A stretch of DNA of 64,000 nucleotides, from the NCBI GenBank assembly GCA_030426685.1, contig JAUHYC010000012.1:1-64000 (forward strand), written 5' to 3'. The position numbers and the translations under genes are program-made. How positions within the stretch are numbered: position 1 is the stretch's first letter; each line of letters starts with the position of its first letter. Source of the stretch: Alphaproteobacteria bacterium (GTDB lineage Bacteria > Pseudomonadota > Alphaproteobacteria > Rhodobacterales > Rhodobacteraceae). Positions 7,400 to 16,429 of the stretch are shown here, one piece after another. Under the pieces are notes generated by a model. That model ran no database searches, was not told the DNA's origin, and saw only the letters and a list, made by a program, of their open reading frames with translations.

Positions 7400-7918
7400 T
7401 TAGGCTGATTGGCTGGCAGAGTCAACCTTACGCGCAGGAAGCCAGTCATTGATGACATCGACCATGCGGTGCGATCCATGCCCACTGACATACGCCTCGA
7501 CAATCGGGTGTCGTCCCGCACTCATGCCTTTATCCAGCACCAATACAGGGCGGTGCATCTTCGATGTGCCCTTGTCGCTGGTCGAGGTGGTGGTCTCGAT
7601 CTCGGCATGAGACAGGTTCGACAGCTTGTGTTCCACGGTGTCGTACCCAAAGACCGATTGCCGACGGATAAGGATGCTGTTGGTCGGGCGGTCCAGAATG
7701 ACCTGCACGCGGCGGACAAAAGCGCAGAACGCGCCAAAGCCCAGCCCGCCGCCAAACAAGGCAAAGAGGATGCCGAACCAGATATTCTCGCCGCCTTCAC
7801 TGATCATGAACAGCCCTGCACCAACAAATGCCAGAATGAAGAAAACCAGCATGATGCCGATGAACCAGGGCGTATCGGACAGGATCAGTTGGTTCGGTGT
7901 GTTGCGCGTGACTTTCAT
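7400..7918 (-). CDS. Two-helix membrane protein, function unknown
   Basis: 172 residues. Two hydrophobic helices near the N-terminus (WFIGIMLVFFILAFVGAGLF, about 18-37, and WFGILFALFGGGLGFGAFCAF, about 47-67) are followed by a soluble domain of about 100 residues. The layout resembles small PH-like-domain membrane proteins: after the helices come RVQVILDRPTNSILIRRQSVFGYDTVEHKLSNL and a C-terminal DVINDWLPARK. I recognise no catalytic motif. It is transcribed away from the divergent deacylase gene and ends near stacked hairpins. Confidence 0.7.
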   Translation of the reverse strand: MKVTRNTPNQLILSDTPWFIGIMLVFFILAFVGAGLFMISEGGENIWFGILFALFGGGLGFGAFCAFVRRVQVILDRPTNSILIRRQSVFGYDTVEHKLSNLSHAEIETTTSTSDKGTSKMHRPVLVLDKGMSAGRHPIVEAYVSGHGSHRMVDVINDWLPARKVDSASQSA

Positions 7919-8006
7919 GGCGGCACGCTAGCATTGAATTGAAATCCTGTCCCGACTTGAAATTGCGTCCGTGTTAAGCGATGAGCGCGCCAGACAGGAG
8001 GTTCCC

Positions 8007-8537
8007 ATGGACGCATCATCCGCCTTTCAGGACACATTGCCGCTCAGCTCTGATGCGCTTCTGGCGCAGTTGGACGACTGGGGCCTGAGCTATCGTTTGC
8101 ACAGCCACATCCCGCTGCGCACGGTCGAGGATGCCAAGGTGGTCGAGGATCAGTTCATGGTTCCGGGCGAAAACGCTCTGCGGCTCAAGAACCTGTATCT
8201 GAGGGACAAGAAAAAGCGAAACTACCTCGTAACACTGGAACAAAGCCGCGAGATTGACCTCAAGGCGCTGGGCACTGAGCTGGGGATTGGCAACCTGTCC
8301 TTTGGATCGGCGGATCGGCTGTTTCAGAATCTCGGCATTCGGCCCGGTGCGGTCAGCCCGCTGGCGATGATCAACGGGGTTGAGAACAACGTTAAGTTCT
8401 TTATGGACGCAGCCGCACAGCAGGCCGATGTCATCAACATGCATCCTTTGGTCAATGACCGGACCGTTGCAATGCCGCGCACCGATCTGATGGCGTTCTT
8501 TGCCAAGGTCGGATGCGAAGTGACCTGGCTGCCCTGA
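8007..8537 (+). CDS. YbaK/ProX-type aminoacyl-tRNA deacylase
   Basis: A stand-alone editing-domain protein that probably hydrolyses mischarged tRNA(Pro) (Ala-tRNA(Pro), as for PrdX/ProXp-ala). Landmarks: NALRLKNLYLRDKKKRNYLVTL (conserved Lys-rich strand), LSFGSADRLFQNLGIRPGAVSPLAMIN and the closing HPLVNDRTVAMPRTDLMAFF. The ATG at 8007 has an AGGAGG site 6 bases upstream; an upstream in-frame start lacks this. 176 residues, as expected. Its TGA abuts the racemase stop on the other strand (TGATCA). Confidence 0.85.
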   Translation: MDASSAFQDTLPLSSDALLAQLDDWGLSYRLHSHIPLRTVEDAKVVEDQFMVPGENALRLKNLYLRDKKKRNYLVTLEQSREIDLKALGTELGIGNLSFGSADRLFQNLGIRPGAVSPLAMINGVENNVKFFMDAAAQQADVINMHPLVNDRTVAMPRTDLMAFFAKVGCEVTWLP

Positions 8538-9278
8538 TCAGCCTTCAAGGGCCTTTGCCAGCGCGGCAGCCACATGCGCGGCAGAGGGGTTGACGAACAG
8601 ATGTCCGTCAGCCTCGAACACCGGATCGTCGAGATGATCTGGAAACGCCAGAGGCAACTCGGTGCAGGCCAGCAGGATCGCAGTTCCGGGGGTGGCGTGA
8701 CGATTGCAGAACGCCAGCAGGCGAGCGCGTGCCGTCCCGGACGCACCGCCGTAAAAATCGCTGTCGATCATGGCCTGCATCTCGGCAATCTCGGGCCCGG
8801 GCAGGCGCTTGTTTGCAGCAACGCCGTCTTCGGCCAACCGATCGGCATAGTTGCTGGCCTGCATGGTGACGGTGGTGCCCAGAACCAGCGCCTGCGACGC
8901 CCCGGTTGAGGCGGTCACCTTCGCGGTTGCATCGAATATGCTGAGAATCGGCATCGATACGCCTCGGCGGATCGCGTGCAATCGGGCGTGGGGCGTGTTG
9001 GAGGCGATGATGCCAAAGTCACAACCCGCGCGCTCCAGCGTCAGCAAGGCCGCGCGGAACACTGCGTCAAAACCGGCCCAGCTTTCCTCATCTCCGGCCA
9101 CGCCGCGCAAGGCACGAGTTCTGGCCTGCGTGACCGACTCGATCGTCATGGGCGGGACCGGCAGAGGCGATCCATGGCCCCGGTCCGAGAAATGCCGCCC
9201 TGCGCCTTCTGCGATGGCGCGGTAGTAATCGACCGTAGAGGCCCAGCCGACACCACCCAGAATTCCGATCTTCTTCAT
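8538..9278 (-). CDS. Aspartate/glutamate racemase family protein, Ser in place of first Cys
   Basis: 246 residues in the Asp/Glu racemase fold, starting MKKIGILGGVGW. Two-base racemases of this family use two cysteines. Here the second is present (LLACTELPL, C205), but the first block reads IASNTPH with S93 where Cys is usual. Some members, including the E. coli YgeA group, also lack the first Cys and have broad or one-sided specificity, so racemase activity is possible but not certain. The ATG at 9278 (MKKIG) is preferred over an upstream start that adds an unconserved tail. Confidence 0.8.
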   Translation of the reverse strand: MKKIGILGGVGWASTVDYYRAIAEGAGRHFSDRGHGSPLPVPPMTIESVTQARTRALRGVAGDEESWAGFDAVFRAALLTLERAGCDFGIIASNTPHARLHAIRRGVSMPILSIFDATAKVTASTGASQALVLGTTVTMQASNYADRLAEDGVAANKRLPGPEIAEMQAMIDSDFYGGASGTARARLLAFCNRHATPGTAILLACTELPLAFPDHLDDPVFEADGHLFVNPSAAHVAAALAKALEG

Positions 9279-9346
9279 GTGAAGCGCCCAATCTGTTGAC
9301 CCGTTCGGGACCAGACTGGACGTTTCCACGGAAAATGGCCAGCAGA

Positions 9347-9928
9347 TCAGGCCGCCAGTTTTTCCACCGCACCGCGCGCCTTTGACAGGGCCGCCTCAGC
9401 GTCCAGTGCCATCTGGTCGGCGGCGATGACGTCGACGTCCTGGATACCGATAAAGCCCAGAATGTGGCGGGCGTAATTGGTGGCGAAGTCGATCTCGGAG
9501 CCCACCTGGGTTCCACCCGACGCGATGGCCAACACGGCGCGCTTGCCCTCCAGCAGGCCTTTGGGGCCGTCCTCGGAATAGGCAAAGGTCACACCTGCGC
9601 GGGCCACCAGATCGATCCAGGCCTTGAAGGCGGCGGGAACCGAGAAGTTGTAGATTGGCAGACCAATGACGATGGTGTCAGCCTTTTGCAGTTCGGATAC
9701 CAGCTCGTCCGACAGTGCCAGCAGGTCCTGTTGCACAGCGTCGCGCTGATCGGCGGGGGTGAAGTTGGCGTTGATCCAGCCTTCGGTCAGCAGGGGCAGG
9801 GGCGTTGCCAGATCACGACGGATGATGCGCCCGGCGTTCAGGTGGCGCACGACCCGGTCCGACAGGTCGCGTGAGGCCGATCCCGTGCGGCGGGCCGAAG
9901 CGTCGATGTGCAGGATGGTTTTGGTCAT
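9347..9928 (-). CDS. azoR: FMN-dependent NADH-azoreductase
   Basis: A flavodoxin-like quinone/azo reductase of 193 residues. Start TKTILHIDASARRTGSASRDLS (FMN phosphate loop), then IVIGLPIYNFSVPAAFKAWIDLVARAGVTFAY (the family's P-x-Y-N-F-x-x-P block, about residues 90-105) and LAIASGGTQ. It probably reduces quinones with NADH as protection against electrophiles; azo dyes are the classical assay substrate. It is divergent from a LysR-type gene, which suggests regulation by that protein. Confidence 0.9.
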   Translation of the reverse strand: MTKTILHIDASARRTGSASRDLSDRVVRHLNAGRIIRRDLATPLPLLTEGWINANFTPADQRDAVQQDLLALSDELVSELQKADTIVIGLPIYNFSVPAAFKAWIDLVARAGVTFAYSEDGPKGLLEGKRAVLAIASGGTQVGSEIDFATNYARHILGFIGIQDVDVIAADQMALDAEAALSKARGAVEKLAA

Positions 9929-10008
9929 CTCGGAGTGTCCTTTGTAGAGGAGTTGTCTTCTGTCGCCCGAATATGATCATTGCGTTTCTGAACAAAACAC
10001 GGATATAT

Positions 10009-10023
10009 CAACAAGTACTGTTG
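10009..10023. promoter_or_regulatory. Candidate LysR operator
   Basis: An inverted repeat CAACA-N5-TGTTG lies in the azoR/lysR gap, 26 bases before the regulator's ATG and about 80 bases from azoR. This is a normal place for a LysR-type binding site. Seen in sequence; the binding protein is inferred. Confidence 0.4.
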
Positions 10024-10048
10024 GAATTTGCACACTGGATCGAATGCA

Positions 10049-10927
10049 ATGGACAATTGGGACGAGGTCAGAACCGCTTATCAGGTGGCGCGCATGGGAA
10101 CGGTCAGCGGCGCGGCCGAGGTGCTGGGCGTGCACCACGCCACCGTCATCCGCCATATCGACGCGATCGAGGCCCGGCTGGGCGTCAAGCTGTTCCAGCG
10201 CCATGCACGCGGGTACACCCCTACCGAAGCCGGAGAGGATCTGCTGCGCGTGGCGCAGGCGACCGAGGATCAGTTCAATCAACTGGTCGGCCGGATGAAA
10301 GGGCGCGGCGATGATGTCTCGGGTGAGCTGGTGGTGACCTCGCTGGCCTCGCTCGCTCCGCTGATCGTGCCGACGCTGAGCGCGTTTCAGCAGACCCATC
10401 CGGGGCTGATCGTCCGCTATCTGACCGGCGACCGGCTGTTCCGCCTGGAATATGGCGAGGCGCATGTGGCCATCCGTGCCGGGGCCGTGCCGGATCAGCC
10501 GGATAATGTCGTGCAGCCGTTCATTCCGCAAGAGATCGGGCTGTTCGCCAGCAAGAGCTATGTCGCCCGTCACGGCACACCCTCGGGGGTGGCGGATTTC
10601 CCCAATCACCAATTCATCGGCAATGACGACGAAAACAGCCGCGCGCCGTTCTCACGCTGGCTGCGTGCCAATGCGCCGGAGCAGGCGATCACCTTCCGTT
10701 GCACCAACAATTTCTGCATGCGCGAGGCGGTTCTGGCCGGGGCAGGCATCGGTTTCATGGCGCGATGGGAGGCCGCGAACGATCCCGAACTCGTTGAGGT
10801 GATGGAGCCTGTGCCTGAATGGTCCGGCAAACTGTGGCTGGTGACCCATGTCGATCTGCATCGGACCACCAAGGTACAGTCCTTTCTGTCTTTCCTGAAA
10901 GAGCAGTCCAAAGGCTGGCTGCCATGA
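10049..10927 (+). CDS. LysR-family transcriptional regulator
   Basis: 292 residues. N-terminal winged helix-turn-helix (AYQVARMGTVSGAAEVLGVHHATVIRHIDAIEARLGVKLFQR, about residues 9-47) and a C-terminal periplasmic-binding-like effector domain from about residue 90. The ATG at 10049 (MDNWDEV) is preferred to a TTG seven codons upstream. It probably controls the divergent azoreductase gene and itself; the effector is unknown. Its stop overlaps the ATG of the next transporter gene by ATGA. Confidence 0.9.
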   Translation: MDNWDEVRTAYQVARMGTVSGAAEVLGVHHATVIRHIDAIEARLGVKLFQRHARGYTPTEAGEDLLRVAQATEDQFNQLVGRMKGRGDDVSGELVVTSLASLAPLIVPTLSAFQQTHPGLIVRYLTGDRLFRLEYGEAHVAIRAGAVPDQPDNVVQPFIPQEIGLFASKSYVARHGTPSGVADFPNHQFIGNDDENSRAPFSRWLRANAPEQAITFRCTNNFCMREAVLAGAGIGFMARWEAANDPELVEVMEPVPEWSGKLWLVTHVDLHRTTKVQSFLSFLKEQSKGWLP

Positions 10928-11835
10928 GCGCACAGGCCCGCGGCCACCTGGCGATGCTGACATTCTCGGCGCTGGTGGCGGGCAGCTTCTCACTGGGCTC
11001 AATGGCGGCGAACGAGATTGCACCTTCCGCGATCACCGCCGCGCGGTTTCTGATTGCGGCCGTGATCATCGGGATCGCAGCGCTCGCCACGACTGGCATT
11101 TCACGCAGTGCGGCGCGGGCACCCTGGCGCTATCTGGTGCTGGGCGGGCTGTTTGGTACCTATTTCGTTTTGATGTTCTACGGCCTCAAGACCGCACCGC
11201 CGGTCAGTGCTGCTGCGGTTTTCACGCTGACCCCGGTCATGTCTGCTGTGGCCGGGTGGGTGCTGCTGCGCCAGATTACCACTCCGCGCATGGCGCTGGC
11301 CCTGTCGGTCGGTGCGCTCGGCGCGCTCTGGGTGATCTTCCGGGCCGATTGGCAGGCCTTTCAGGCGTTCGAAATCGGCGGAGGTGAGATCATCTATTTT
11401 TGGGGCTGCGTCGCCCACGCCGTCTATACCCCGATGGTGCGACGGCTGAACCGGGGTGAACCTGCGGTGGTGTTCACCTTTGGCATGCTGCTGGCGGGGT
11501 GTCTGATCCTGACACTCTGGGGCTGGTCCGATATCCGGGCAACCGACTGGGCAAACCTGCCGGGTATCGTCTGGCTGACCCTGCTCTATATCTCGATTTT
11601 TGCCACCGCCGCCAGCTTTGTGCTGGTCCAGTTTGCCGCCCTGCACCTGCCTGCCGCCAAGGTGATGGCCTATACCTACCTGACGCCCAGCTGGGTGATC
11701 CTGTGGGAAATCGCCCTGGGACGGCCCGCCCCAACGGCGCTGGTGCTGGTCGGCGCAGCGCTGACCGCCGTGGCGTTGCTGCTGTTGCTGAAAGGTGAGA
11801 ACGCACGAGCTGAAAACCCCGTAACGCCGACCTGA
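10924..11835 (+). CDS. EamA/DMT-family exporter
   Basis: 303 residues with about ten hydrophobic helices in two EamA repeats (about 10-135 and 150-285). Visible blocks include ITAARFLIAAVIIG in the first repeat, TAPPVSAAAVFTLTPVMSAVAGWVLL, and in the second LPAAKVMAYTYLTPSWVILWE. The family exports metabolites such as amino acids; the substrate is not predictable. The 4-bp overlap with the LysR gene makes it a candidate member of that regulator's circuit. Inner membrane. Confidence 0.88.
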   Translation: MSAQARGHLAMLTFSALVAGSFSLGSMAANEIAPSAITAARFLIAAVIIGIAALATTGISRSAARAPWRYLVLGGLFGTYFVLMFYGLKTAPPVSAAAVFTLTPVMSAVAGWVLLRQITTPRMALALSVGALGALWVIFRADWQAFQAFEIGGGEIIYFWGCVAHAVYTPMVRRLNRGEPAVVFTFGMLLAGCLILTLWGWSDIRATDWANLPGIVWLTLLYISIFATAASFVLVQFAALHLPAAKVMAYTYLTPSWVILWEIALGRPAPTALVLVGAALTAVALLLLLKGENARAENPVTPT

Positions 11836-11923
11836 CCCTGCCGTCCCGCTGGCCGTGCCATGAGGTAGATCAAGGCCTGAACATGCCGGTTTCTCTATGC
11901 TTTACAGCAAGGAGGACTACGCC

Positions 11924-12322
11924 ATGTTCAATCACATCATGATCCCCGTTGATCGCGACCTGCCGCCCGAAACGCACAAAGCTGCGGAGGTGGCCGCTGC
12001 GATCTCCAAATGGCAGAACGCCAAGATCACGGTCGTCAGCGTAACCGGGTCGCAGTCCAGCACACCGGTTCATACCGAGGAATTGCAGGCCTTTCTCGAT
12101 CAACTGTCCAGTGCAAGCGGTTCGGATGTTGCGGCGAAGAATATCCATTCGGTGGATGTTGCGGTCGAAATGGATGGCGATCTGACCCGTGCCGCTGATG
12201 AGATCGGCGCGGATCTGATTGTTGTCGGCACCCATGCGCCGCGGATCACAGACTATATCTTTTCCAGCCATGCGGGATATTTGGCCAAACATGCCACGAT
12301 GTCGGTCTTTGTGGTGCGCTGA
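11924..12322 (+). CDS. Universal stress protein (UspA family)
   Basis: 132 residues starting MFNHIMIPVDRDLPPE, with the nucleotide-binding end GADLIVVGTHAPRITDYIFSSHAGYLAKHATMSVFVVR. The consensus G-x2-G-x9-G(S/T) is only partly kept (GTHAPRITDYIFSS), so ATP binding is uncertain. The ATG at 11924 has an AAGGAGG site 8 bases upstream. Single gene, convergent with the ArsR gene. Cytosolic stress-related role by family. Confidence 0.85.
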   Translation: MFNHIMIPVDRDLPPETHKAAEVAAAISKWQNAKITVVSVTGSQSSTPVHTEELQAFLDQLSSASGSDVAAKNIHSVDVAVEMDGDLTRAADEIGADLIVVGTHAPRITDYIFSSHAGYLAKHATMSVFVVR

Positions 12323-12325
12323 CGA

Positions 12326-12658
12326 TCAGCGCTCGTCCGAGGGCAGCTCAATTTCCAGAAACCGCTCGAATGCATCCAGATTGACCGGTTCGAACTGCCC
12401 GAACCCCTGCATCCAGACTGAGGCTGCCCGCAGCGCGTCAGGCTCCAGCTTGCACCACTTCACCCGCCCACGCTTTTCCTGACTGATCAGCCCGGCACGG
12501 GTCAGAATGACCAGATGTTTCGAGATCGCCGCCAGCGACATCTCGAACGGTTCCGCTACATCCGTCACGGCCATGTCATCCTCCAGCAGCATCGCCAGGA
12601 TGGCGCGGCGCGTCGGGTCGGCAAGGGCCGCAAAAACGGTATCGAGATCGTTGGACAT
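12326..12658 (-). CDS. ArsR-family winged-helix regulator
   Basis: 110 residues. Opens LDTVFAALADPTRRAILAMLL, the standard ArsR start, with the recognition helix MSLAAISKHLVILTRAGLI and the wing EKRGRVKWCKLEPDAL. No paired Cys motif (CxC) for metal sensing is seen, so it is more like the metal-independent SdpR/YdfF type that often pairs with a neighbouring transport or SRPBCC gene. It is divergent from an EamA exporter, with overlapping promoters. Probably autoregulated. Confidence 0.88.
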   Translation of the reverse strand: MSNDLDTVFAALADPTRRAILAMLLEDDMAVTDVAEPFEMSLAAISKHLVILTRAGLISQEKRGRVKWCKLEPDALRAASVWMQGFGQFEPVNLDAFERFLEIELPSDER

Positions 12659-12664
12659 GCGTCC

Positions 12665-12693
12665 TTCCTAAAGCGCAAGAACCGGTTTGACAA
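12665..12693 (-). promoter_or_regulatory. Putative promoter of the ArsR gene
   Basis: Minus-strand TTGTCA (12693-12688), 17-base spacer, TAGGAA (12670-12665). It overlaps head-to-head with the plus-strand candidate for the exporter, so one bound repressor could block both. Confidence 0.45.
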
Positions 12694-12695
12694 TT

Positions 12696-12725
12696 TTGAC
12701 CATACCGGCACGGTGCCCCTAGCTA
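12696..12725 (+). promoter_or_regulatory. Putative promoter of the 12741 exporter
   Basis: Plus-strand TTGACC (12696-12701), 18-base spacer, TAGCTA (12720-12725). The -10 ends 15 bases before the ATG, so the leader would be very short. Confidence 0.4.
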
Positions 12726-12740
12726 TCGGGAAGGGCTTAC

Positions 12741-13652
12741 ATGGCACTGAAGTATTGGCTGGTAATATTCATTCTGGGCATCGGCTGGGGCATGTCCTTC
12801 ATGTTCAACGCCATATTGCTGCGCGAACTTGGCCCGCTTTCGGTGTCGATGGGGCGTGTCGCGTTCGGCGCGCTGGGCTGCTGGATCTATGTGCTGGGCG
12901 CGCGCCTGCCGGTGCGGTTGACGGCGCGACGCGCGATCGGGTTGCTCGGCTTCGGTGCGCTCAGCTATGCCGCGCCCTTTGCGTTTTATGCGCTGGGGCA
13001 GCAGCATATCGCGTCAGGCGTGGCAGGGATCGCCAACGCCACCACACCGGCCTTCGCTGTCATAGTCTCACACTATTGGCCGGACAGCGAGCGTGCCACC
13101 GTCCTGAAATCTCTTGGCGTTGTCTGCGGTTTCACGGGGATCGTCCTGCTGTCGCTGCCGGTATTGAACGCCGGGGACACCTCCGAGTTCTGGGCCATCC
13201 TGCTGACCCTCTGCGCCCCCATCTGTTACGCCTTCTCGGTCAATATCGCGCGCGCTTTCCGCGACATGCAGCCCGTTGTCCTGGCGGCGCTGGCGCTGAC
13301 CGGAGCGACGCTGGCCATCGCGCCGCTGGCACTGTGGCAGGAAGGGATGCCGGTGATCACCAGGACCGAGACATGGGCCTCGCTGATGATGATCGGGTTT
13401 GTGCTGACCTCGGCAGCGTTCATCGCGTTCTACTGGCTGCTGCCCAAGGTCGGCCCCACCAACATCTCGACCGTCACGCTGATTGCGCCGGTTTCGGCAC
13501 TGGTGCTCGGGACATGGGTGTTGAACGAGACGTTGCTGCCCGAACACCTGTTGGGAATGGCAGCCATCTTTGCCGGTCTGTTGCTGATCGACGGGCGGCC
13601 TGTCAGGTGGTCGCGGCAAAAGCTGCGGGGCAAAGATCAACCAAAAGGTTGA
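12741..13652 (+). CDS. EamA/DMT-family exporter
   Basis: 303 residues, ten predicted hydrophobic helices, two EamA repeats. First repeat: LGIGWGMSFMFNAILLRELGPLSVSMGRVAFGALG and GIANATTPAFAVIVSHYW. Second repeat: FWLLPKVGPTNIS-like text, then TLIAPVSALVLGTWVLNE. It is a second, distant member of the family within 2 kb of the first. Divergent from the ArsR regulator, which may control it. Substrate unknown; inner membrane. Confidence 0.87.
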   Translation: MALKYWLVIFILGIGWGMSFMFNAILLRELGPLSVSMGRVAFGALGCWIYVLGARLPVRLTARRAIGLLGFGALSYAAPFAFYALGQQHIASGVAGIANATTPAFAVIVSHYWPDSERATVLKSLGVVCGFTGIVLLSLPVLNAGDTSEFWAILLTLCAPICYAFSVNIARAFRDMQPVVLAALALTGATLAIAPLALWQEGMPVITRTETWASLMMIGFVLTSAAFIAFYWLLPKVGPTNISTVTLIAPVSALVLGTWVLNETLLPEHLLGMAAIFAGLLLIDGRPVRWSRQKLRGKDQPKG

Positions 13653-13777
13653 ATATGCGGAATCCGGTCATTTGCACAGTACCACATGATCGCGGCCCAT
13701 CTCGGTTCGCGAGTGCTCGCGGTTTAATAGAGTAAAAACAAAGCTTTAACCTGCGTCGTTTCGGGCGCGCAACAGCG

Positions 13778-13806
13778 TTGACTCTGCGCCTTTCCCCCCT
13801 TAGCAC
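13778..13806 (+). promoter_or_regulatory. Putative atp operon promoter
   Basis: TTGACT (13778-13783), 17-base spacer, TAGCAC (13801-13806), ending 30 bases before the atpI GTG. The 184-base gap between the exporter and atpI holds no gene that I can see. Confidence 0.5.
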
Positions 13807-13836
13807 CATGCCCAAGACTGTGCGAGGGAAACGCCC

Positions 13837-14169
13837 GTGACCGATGATGACCAAAAGCAGCGTATGGCGCAGCTGGAGGCCAAGATCGAGGCGGCGAAAA
13901 AGGCCAAGGCGCCGAAGCCTCGCGCGGATGCTGACATATCCGGGGGCGAACTTGCCTGGAGGATGGTCATCGAAATGGTATCCGGTCTGGGGATCGGATT
14001 TGGCATCGGATACGGGCTGGACAGCCTGCTCGGGACGATCCCGATCTTTCTGGTGCTGTTTACATTGCTGGGCCTCGTCGCGGGCGTGAAGGTTATGCTC
14101 CGCAGCGCGAAAGAGGTCCAAGAGAAACAAGCGGCTGCTGAGGCGGCCGAGAAGGACGAGAGGGACTGA
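13837..14169 (+). CDS. atpI: ATP synthase accessory protein AtpI
   Basis: 110 residues: a charged N-terminus (about 40 residues, Lys/Ala rich), then two membrane helices ([24 protein letters not shown] and [19 protein letters not shown]). AtpI-type proteins help assemble the c-ring. GTG start with a GAGGG site upstream. First gene of the F0 cluster. Confidence 0.88.
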   Translation: MTDDDQKQRMAQLEAKIEAAKKAKAPKPRADADISGGELAWRMVIEMVSGLGIGFGIGYGLDSLLGTIPIFLVLFTLLGLVAGVKVMLRSAKEVQEKQAAAEAAEKDERD

Positions 14170-14171
14170 AC

Positions 14172-14930
14172 GTGGCGACCGAGACCACCGCAGCAGAAGG
14201 CAGCAGCCTGGTTTTCCATCCGATGGACCAGTTCATCGTCAAGCCGTTGTTCGGCGACGGTGCGATTGCATGGTACACGCCCACCAACGTGACCCTGTGG
14301 CTGTTTCTGGCCATCCTCGCGATCATTGGCCTGCTGGTGCTGAGCACCTCGAAGCGCGCCATTGTTCCGACCCGCATGCAGTCGATCGCGGAACTGGCCT
14401 ATGGCTTCATCTACAAGATGCTGGAAGACATCTGCGGCAAGGAAGGCGTCAAGTTCTTCCCCTATGTCATGACCCTGTTCATGTTCATCGTCAGCGCGAA
14501 CTTCCTGGGCCTGATCCCGACCTCGTTCACCACCACATCGCATTTCGCCGTGACCATCCCGTTGGCGCTGGCCGTGTTCCTGACCGTGACCATTCTGGGT
14601 TTCGTCAAGAACGGCGCCGGGTTCCTGGGCCTGTTCTGGGTCTCCAGCGCGCCGCTGGCGCTGCGCCCGATCCTGGCGATCATCGAGCTGATCTCGTACT
14701 TCGTGCGCCCGGTCAGCCACTCCATTCGTCTTGCCGGTAACGTCATGGCAGGCCACGCGGTTATCAAGGTGTTCGCAGGCTTCGCCGCGATTGCCGCGAT
14801 CTCACCGGTGTCGGTTCTGGCGATCACCGCAATGTACGGTCTTGAGGTCCTGGTGGCCTTCATTCAGGCCTACGTATTCACCATTCTGACCTGTGTTTAT
14901 CTGAAAGATGCTCTGCATCCGTCGCACTAA
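14172..14930 (+). CDS. atpB: ATP synthase F0 subunit a
   Basis: 252 residues, multi-pass inner-membrane protein forming the proton half-channels against the c-ring. The essential helix carries the conserved Arg in [14 protein letters not shown] (about residues 183-196), and the end [23 protein letters not shown] is typical. The GTG start lies two bases after the atpI stop. Confidence 0.97.
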   Translation: MATETTAAEGSSLVFHPMDQFIVKPLFGDGAIAWYTPTNVTLWLFLAILAIIGLLVLSTSKRAIVPTRMQSIAELAYGFIYKMLEDICGKEGVKFFPYVMTLFMFIVSANFLGLIPTSFTTTSHFAVTIPLALAVFLTVTILGFVKNGAGFLGLFWVSSAPLALRPILAIIELISYFVRPVSHSIRLAGNVMAGHAVIKVFAGFAAIAAISPVSVLAITAMYGLEVLVAFIQAYVFTILTCVYLKDALHPSH

Positions 14931-14978
14931 GGTCCGAACACCCAACATCGAAACTTCCAATTCGTAAGGAGATACATC

Positions 14979-15203
14979 ATGGAAGGCGATCTCGCACACA
15001 TCGGCGCAGGCCTGGCAGCAATCGGTTCCGGCGCAGCCGCAATCGGGGTGGGCAACGTTGCAGGCAACTTCCTGGCCGGCGCCCTGCGCAACCCTTCGGC
15101 GGCTGCTTCGCAGACCGCGACCCTGTTTATCGGTATCGCATTTGCAGAAGCCCTGGGGATCTTCGCATTCCTGGTCTCGCTGCTGCTGATGTTCGCCGTC
15201 TAA
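14979..15203 (+). CDS. atpE: ATP synthase F0 subunit c
   Basis: 74 residues, two-helix hairpin that forms the rotor ring. The first helix carries the Gly/Ala repeat [18 protein letters not shown]; the second carries the proton-binding Glu in [18 protein letters not shown] strong AAGGAG ribosome-binding site precedes the ATG, as expected for the subunit needed in most copies. Confidence 0.97.
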   Translation: MEGDLAHIGAGLAAIGSGAAAIGVGNVAGNFLAGALRNPSAAASQTATLFIGIAFAEALGIFAFLVSLLLMFAV

Positions 15204-15289
15204 TCTGCGGAACCTGATCCTTACGCGCAGGTGGGCCCAAGCCATAGCGGCCCACCTGTTGTAAAGACAACGTTCCGACGGAGGACATC

Positions 15290-15841
15290 ATGGCGACTGA
15301 ACCCATTAGCGAAGAAGTAGTTGGCACATGCGTCGACTCGCATGGCTCTGCCATCGGGATGCCGCAGCTCTGCTTCGATTGGTTCCCCAACCAGATTTTC
15401 TGGCTGGTCATTACGCTGGTCGTCATCTTTCTGGTCCTGTCCCGCGTGGCCTTGCCCCGCATCGCGGCAATCCTGGCCGAGCGCAAAGGGACCATTACAA
15501 ATGACCTGGCTGCGGCCGAAGATCTGAAGGCCAAGGCGGTCGAGGCCGAAGAGGCCTATAACAAGGCGCTGGCCGATGCCCGGTCTGAGGCACAGCGTAT
15601 CGCAGCGGAAGCCCGCGCCGAAATCCAGTCTGGTCTGGATGACGCGATTGCCAAAGCTGACGCGGAAATCGCTGCAAAGGCGGCTGAATCGGAAAAGGCG
15701 ATTGCCGAGATCCGTGCCGGCGCGCTGGAAAGCATTCAAGTGGTTGCCAAGGATACGGCGGCTGAACTGGTCACAGCCCTGGGCGGCGAGGCGGATGCCA
15801 AAGCCATCGACAGTGCAGTAGACGCGCAGACGAAAGGATAA
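15290..15841 (+). CDS. atpG: ATP synthase F0 subunit b'
   Basis: 183 residues. A 30-residue N-terminal lead precedes one membrane helix ([21 protein letters not shown], about 35-55), then a long Ala/Glu/Lys-rich coiled coil. This is the first of two adjacent b-type genes; alpha- and cyanobacteria build a b/b' heterodimer stator. The lead peptide is cysteine-containing (GTCVDSHG), as often seen in Rhodobacterales b'. The symbol atpF' is also used. Confidence 0.93.
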   Translation: MATEPISEEVVGTCVDSHGSAIGMPQLCFDWFPNQIFWLVITLVVIFLVLSRVALPRIAAILAERKGTITNDLAAAEDLKAKAVEAEEAYNKALADARSEAQRIAAEARAEIQSGLDDAIAKADAEIAAKAAESEKAIAEIRAGALESIQVVAKDTAAELVTALGGEADAKAIDSAVDAQTKG

Positions 15842-15846
15842 GTGAC

Positions 15847-16407
15847 ATGCGGAACACTCTTGCCCTTATCCTGACCGTTGGTGCCGCCAGCCCCGCGCTG
15901 GCTGCAAGCGGACCGTTCTTCTCGCTTGGCAACACCGACTTTGTCGTCCTGCTGGGCTTCATCGTCTTTATCGCGGTCCTGTTCTACTTCAAGGTTCCCG
16001 GTCTGATCGGTGGTGCGCTGGACAATCGCGCCGCAGGCATTCAGGCCGAACTGGACGAAGCCCGTGCTCTGCATGAAGAAGCCCGCAGCCTGCTGGCCTC
16101 GTACGAGCGCAAGCAGCGCGAAGTTCAGGGTCAGGCCGATGCCATCGTGGCAGCGGCCAAGGAAGACGCAGCCCTGGCGGCCGAGCAGGCCAAGGCAGAT
16201 CTGGAAACCTCCATCGCCCGCCGCCTGGCCGCTGCGCAGGATCAGATTGCATCGGCTGAGGCTTCGGCTGTGAAGGAAGTCCGCGATCAAGCCATCACTG
16301 TTGCTGTTTCGGCAGCAAACGCCGTGCTGGCCAAGCAGATGACCGCCGCTCAAGCGAACAAGCTGATCGATGCCGCCATCGCCGATGTTGGTGAAAAGCT
16401 GCACTGA
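15847..16407 (+). CDS. atpF: ATP synthase F0 subunit b
   Basis: 186 residues. An apparent signal-like start (RNTLALILTVGAASPALAAS) precedes the membrane helix DFVVLLGFIVFIAVLFYFKVPGLI, then a coiled coil with the family motif LDNRAAGIQAELDEA. It pairs with b' to form the peripheral stalk. Last gene of the operon, 5 bases after b'. Confidence 0.94.
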   Translation: MRNTLALILTVGAASPALAASGPFFSLGNTDFVVLLGFIVFIAVLFYFKVPGLIGGALDNRAAGIQAELDEARALHEEARSLLASYERKQREVQGQADAIVAAAKEDAALAAEQAKADLETSIARRLAAAQDQIASAEASAVKEVRDQAITVAVSAANAVLAKQMTAAQANKLIDAAIADVGEKLH

Positions 16408-16429
16408 TCGCCCGGAGCATATGATTTGA

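Noticed and set aside
12515-13735. A 406-codon plus-strand frame over the EamA exporter gene
   Set aside because: It overlaps a well-formed membrane transporter in another frame and spans the ArsR gene; the translation is Arg/Ala/Gly-rich without motifs.
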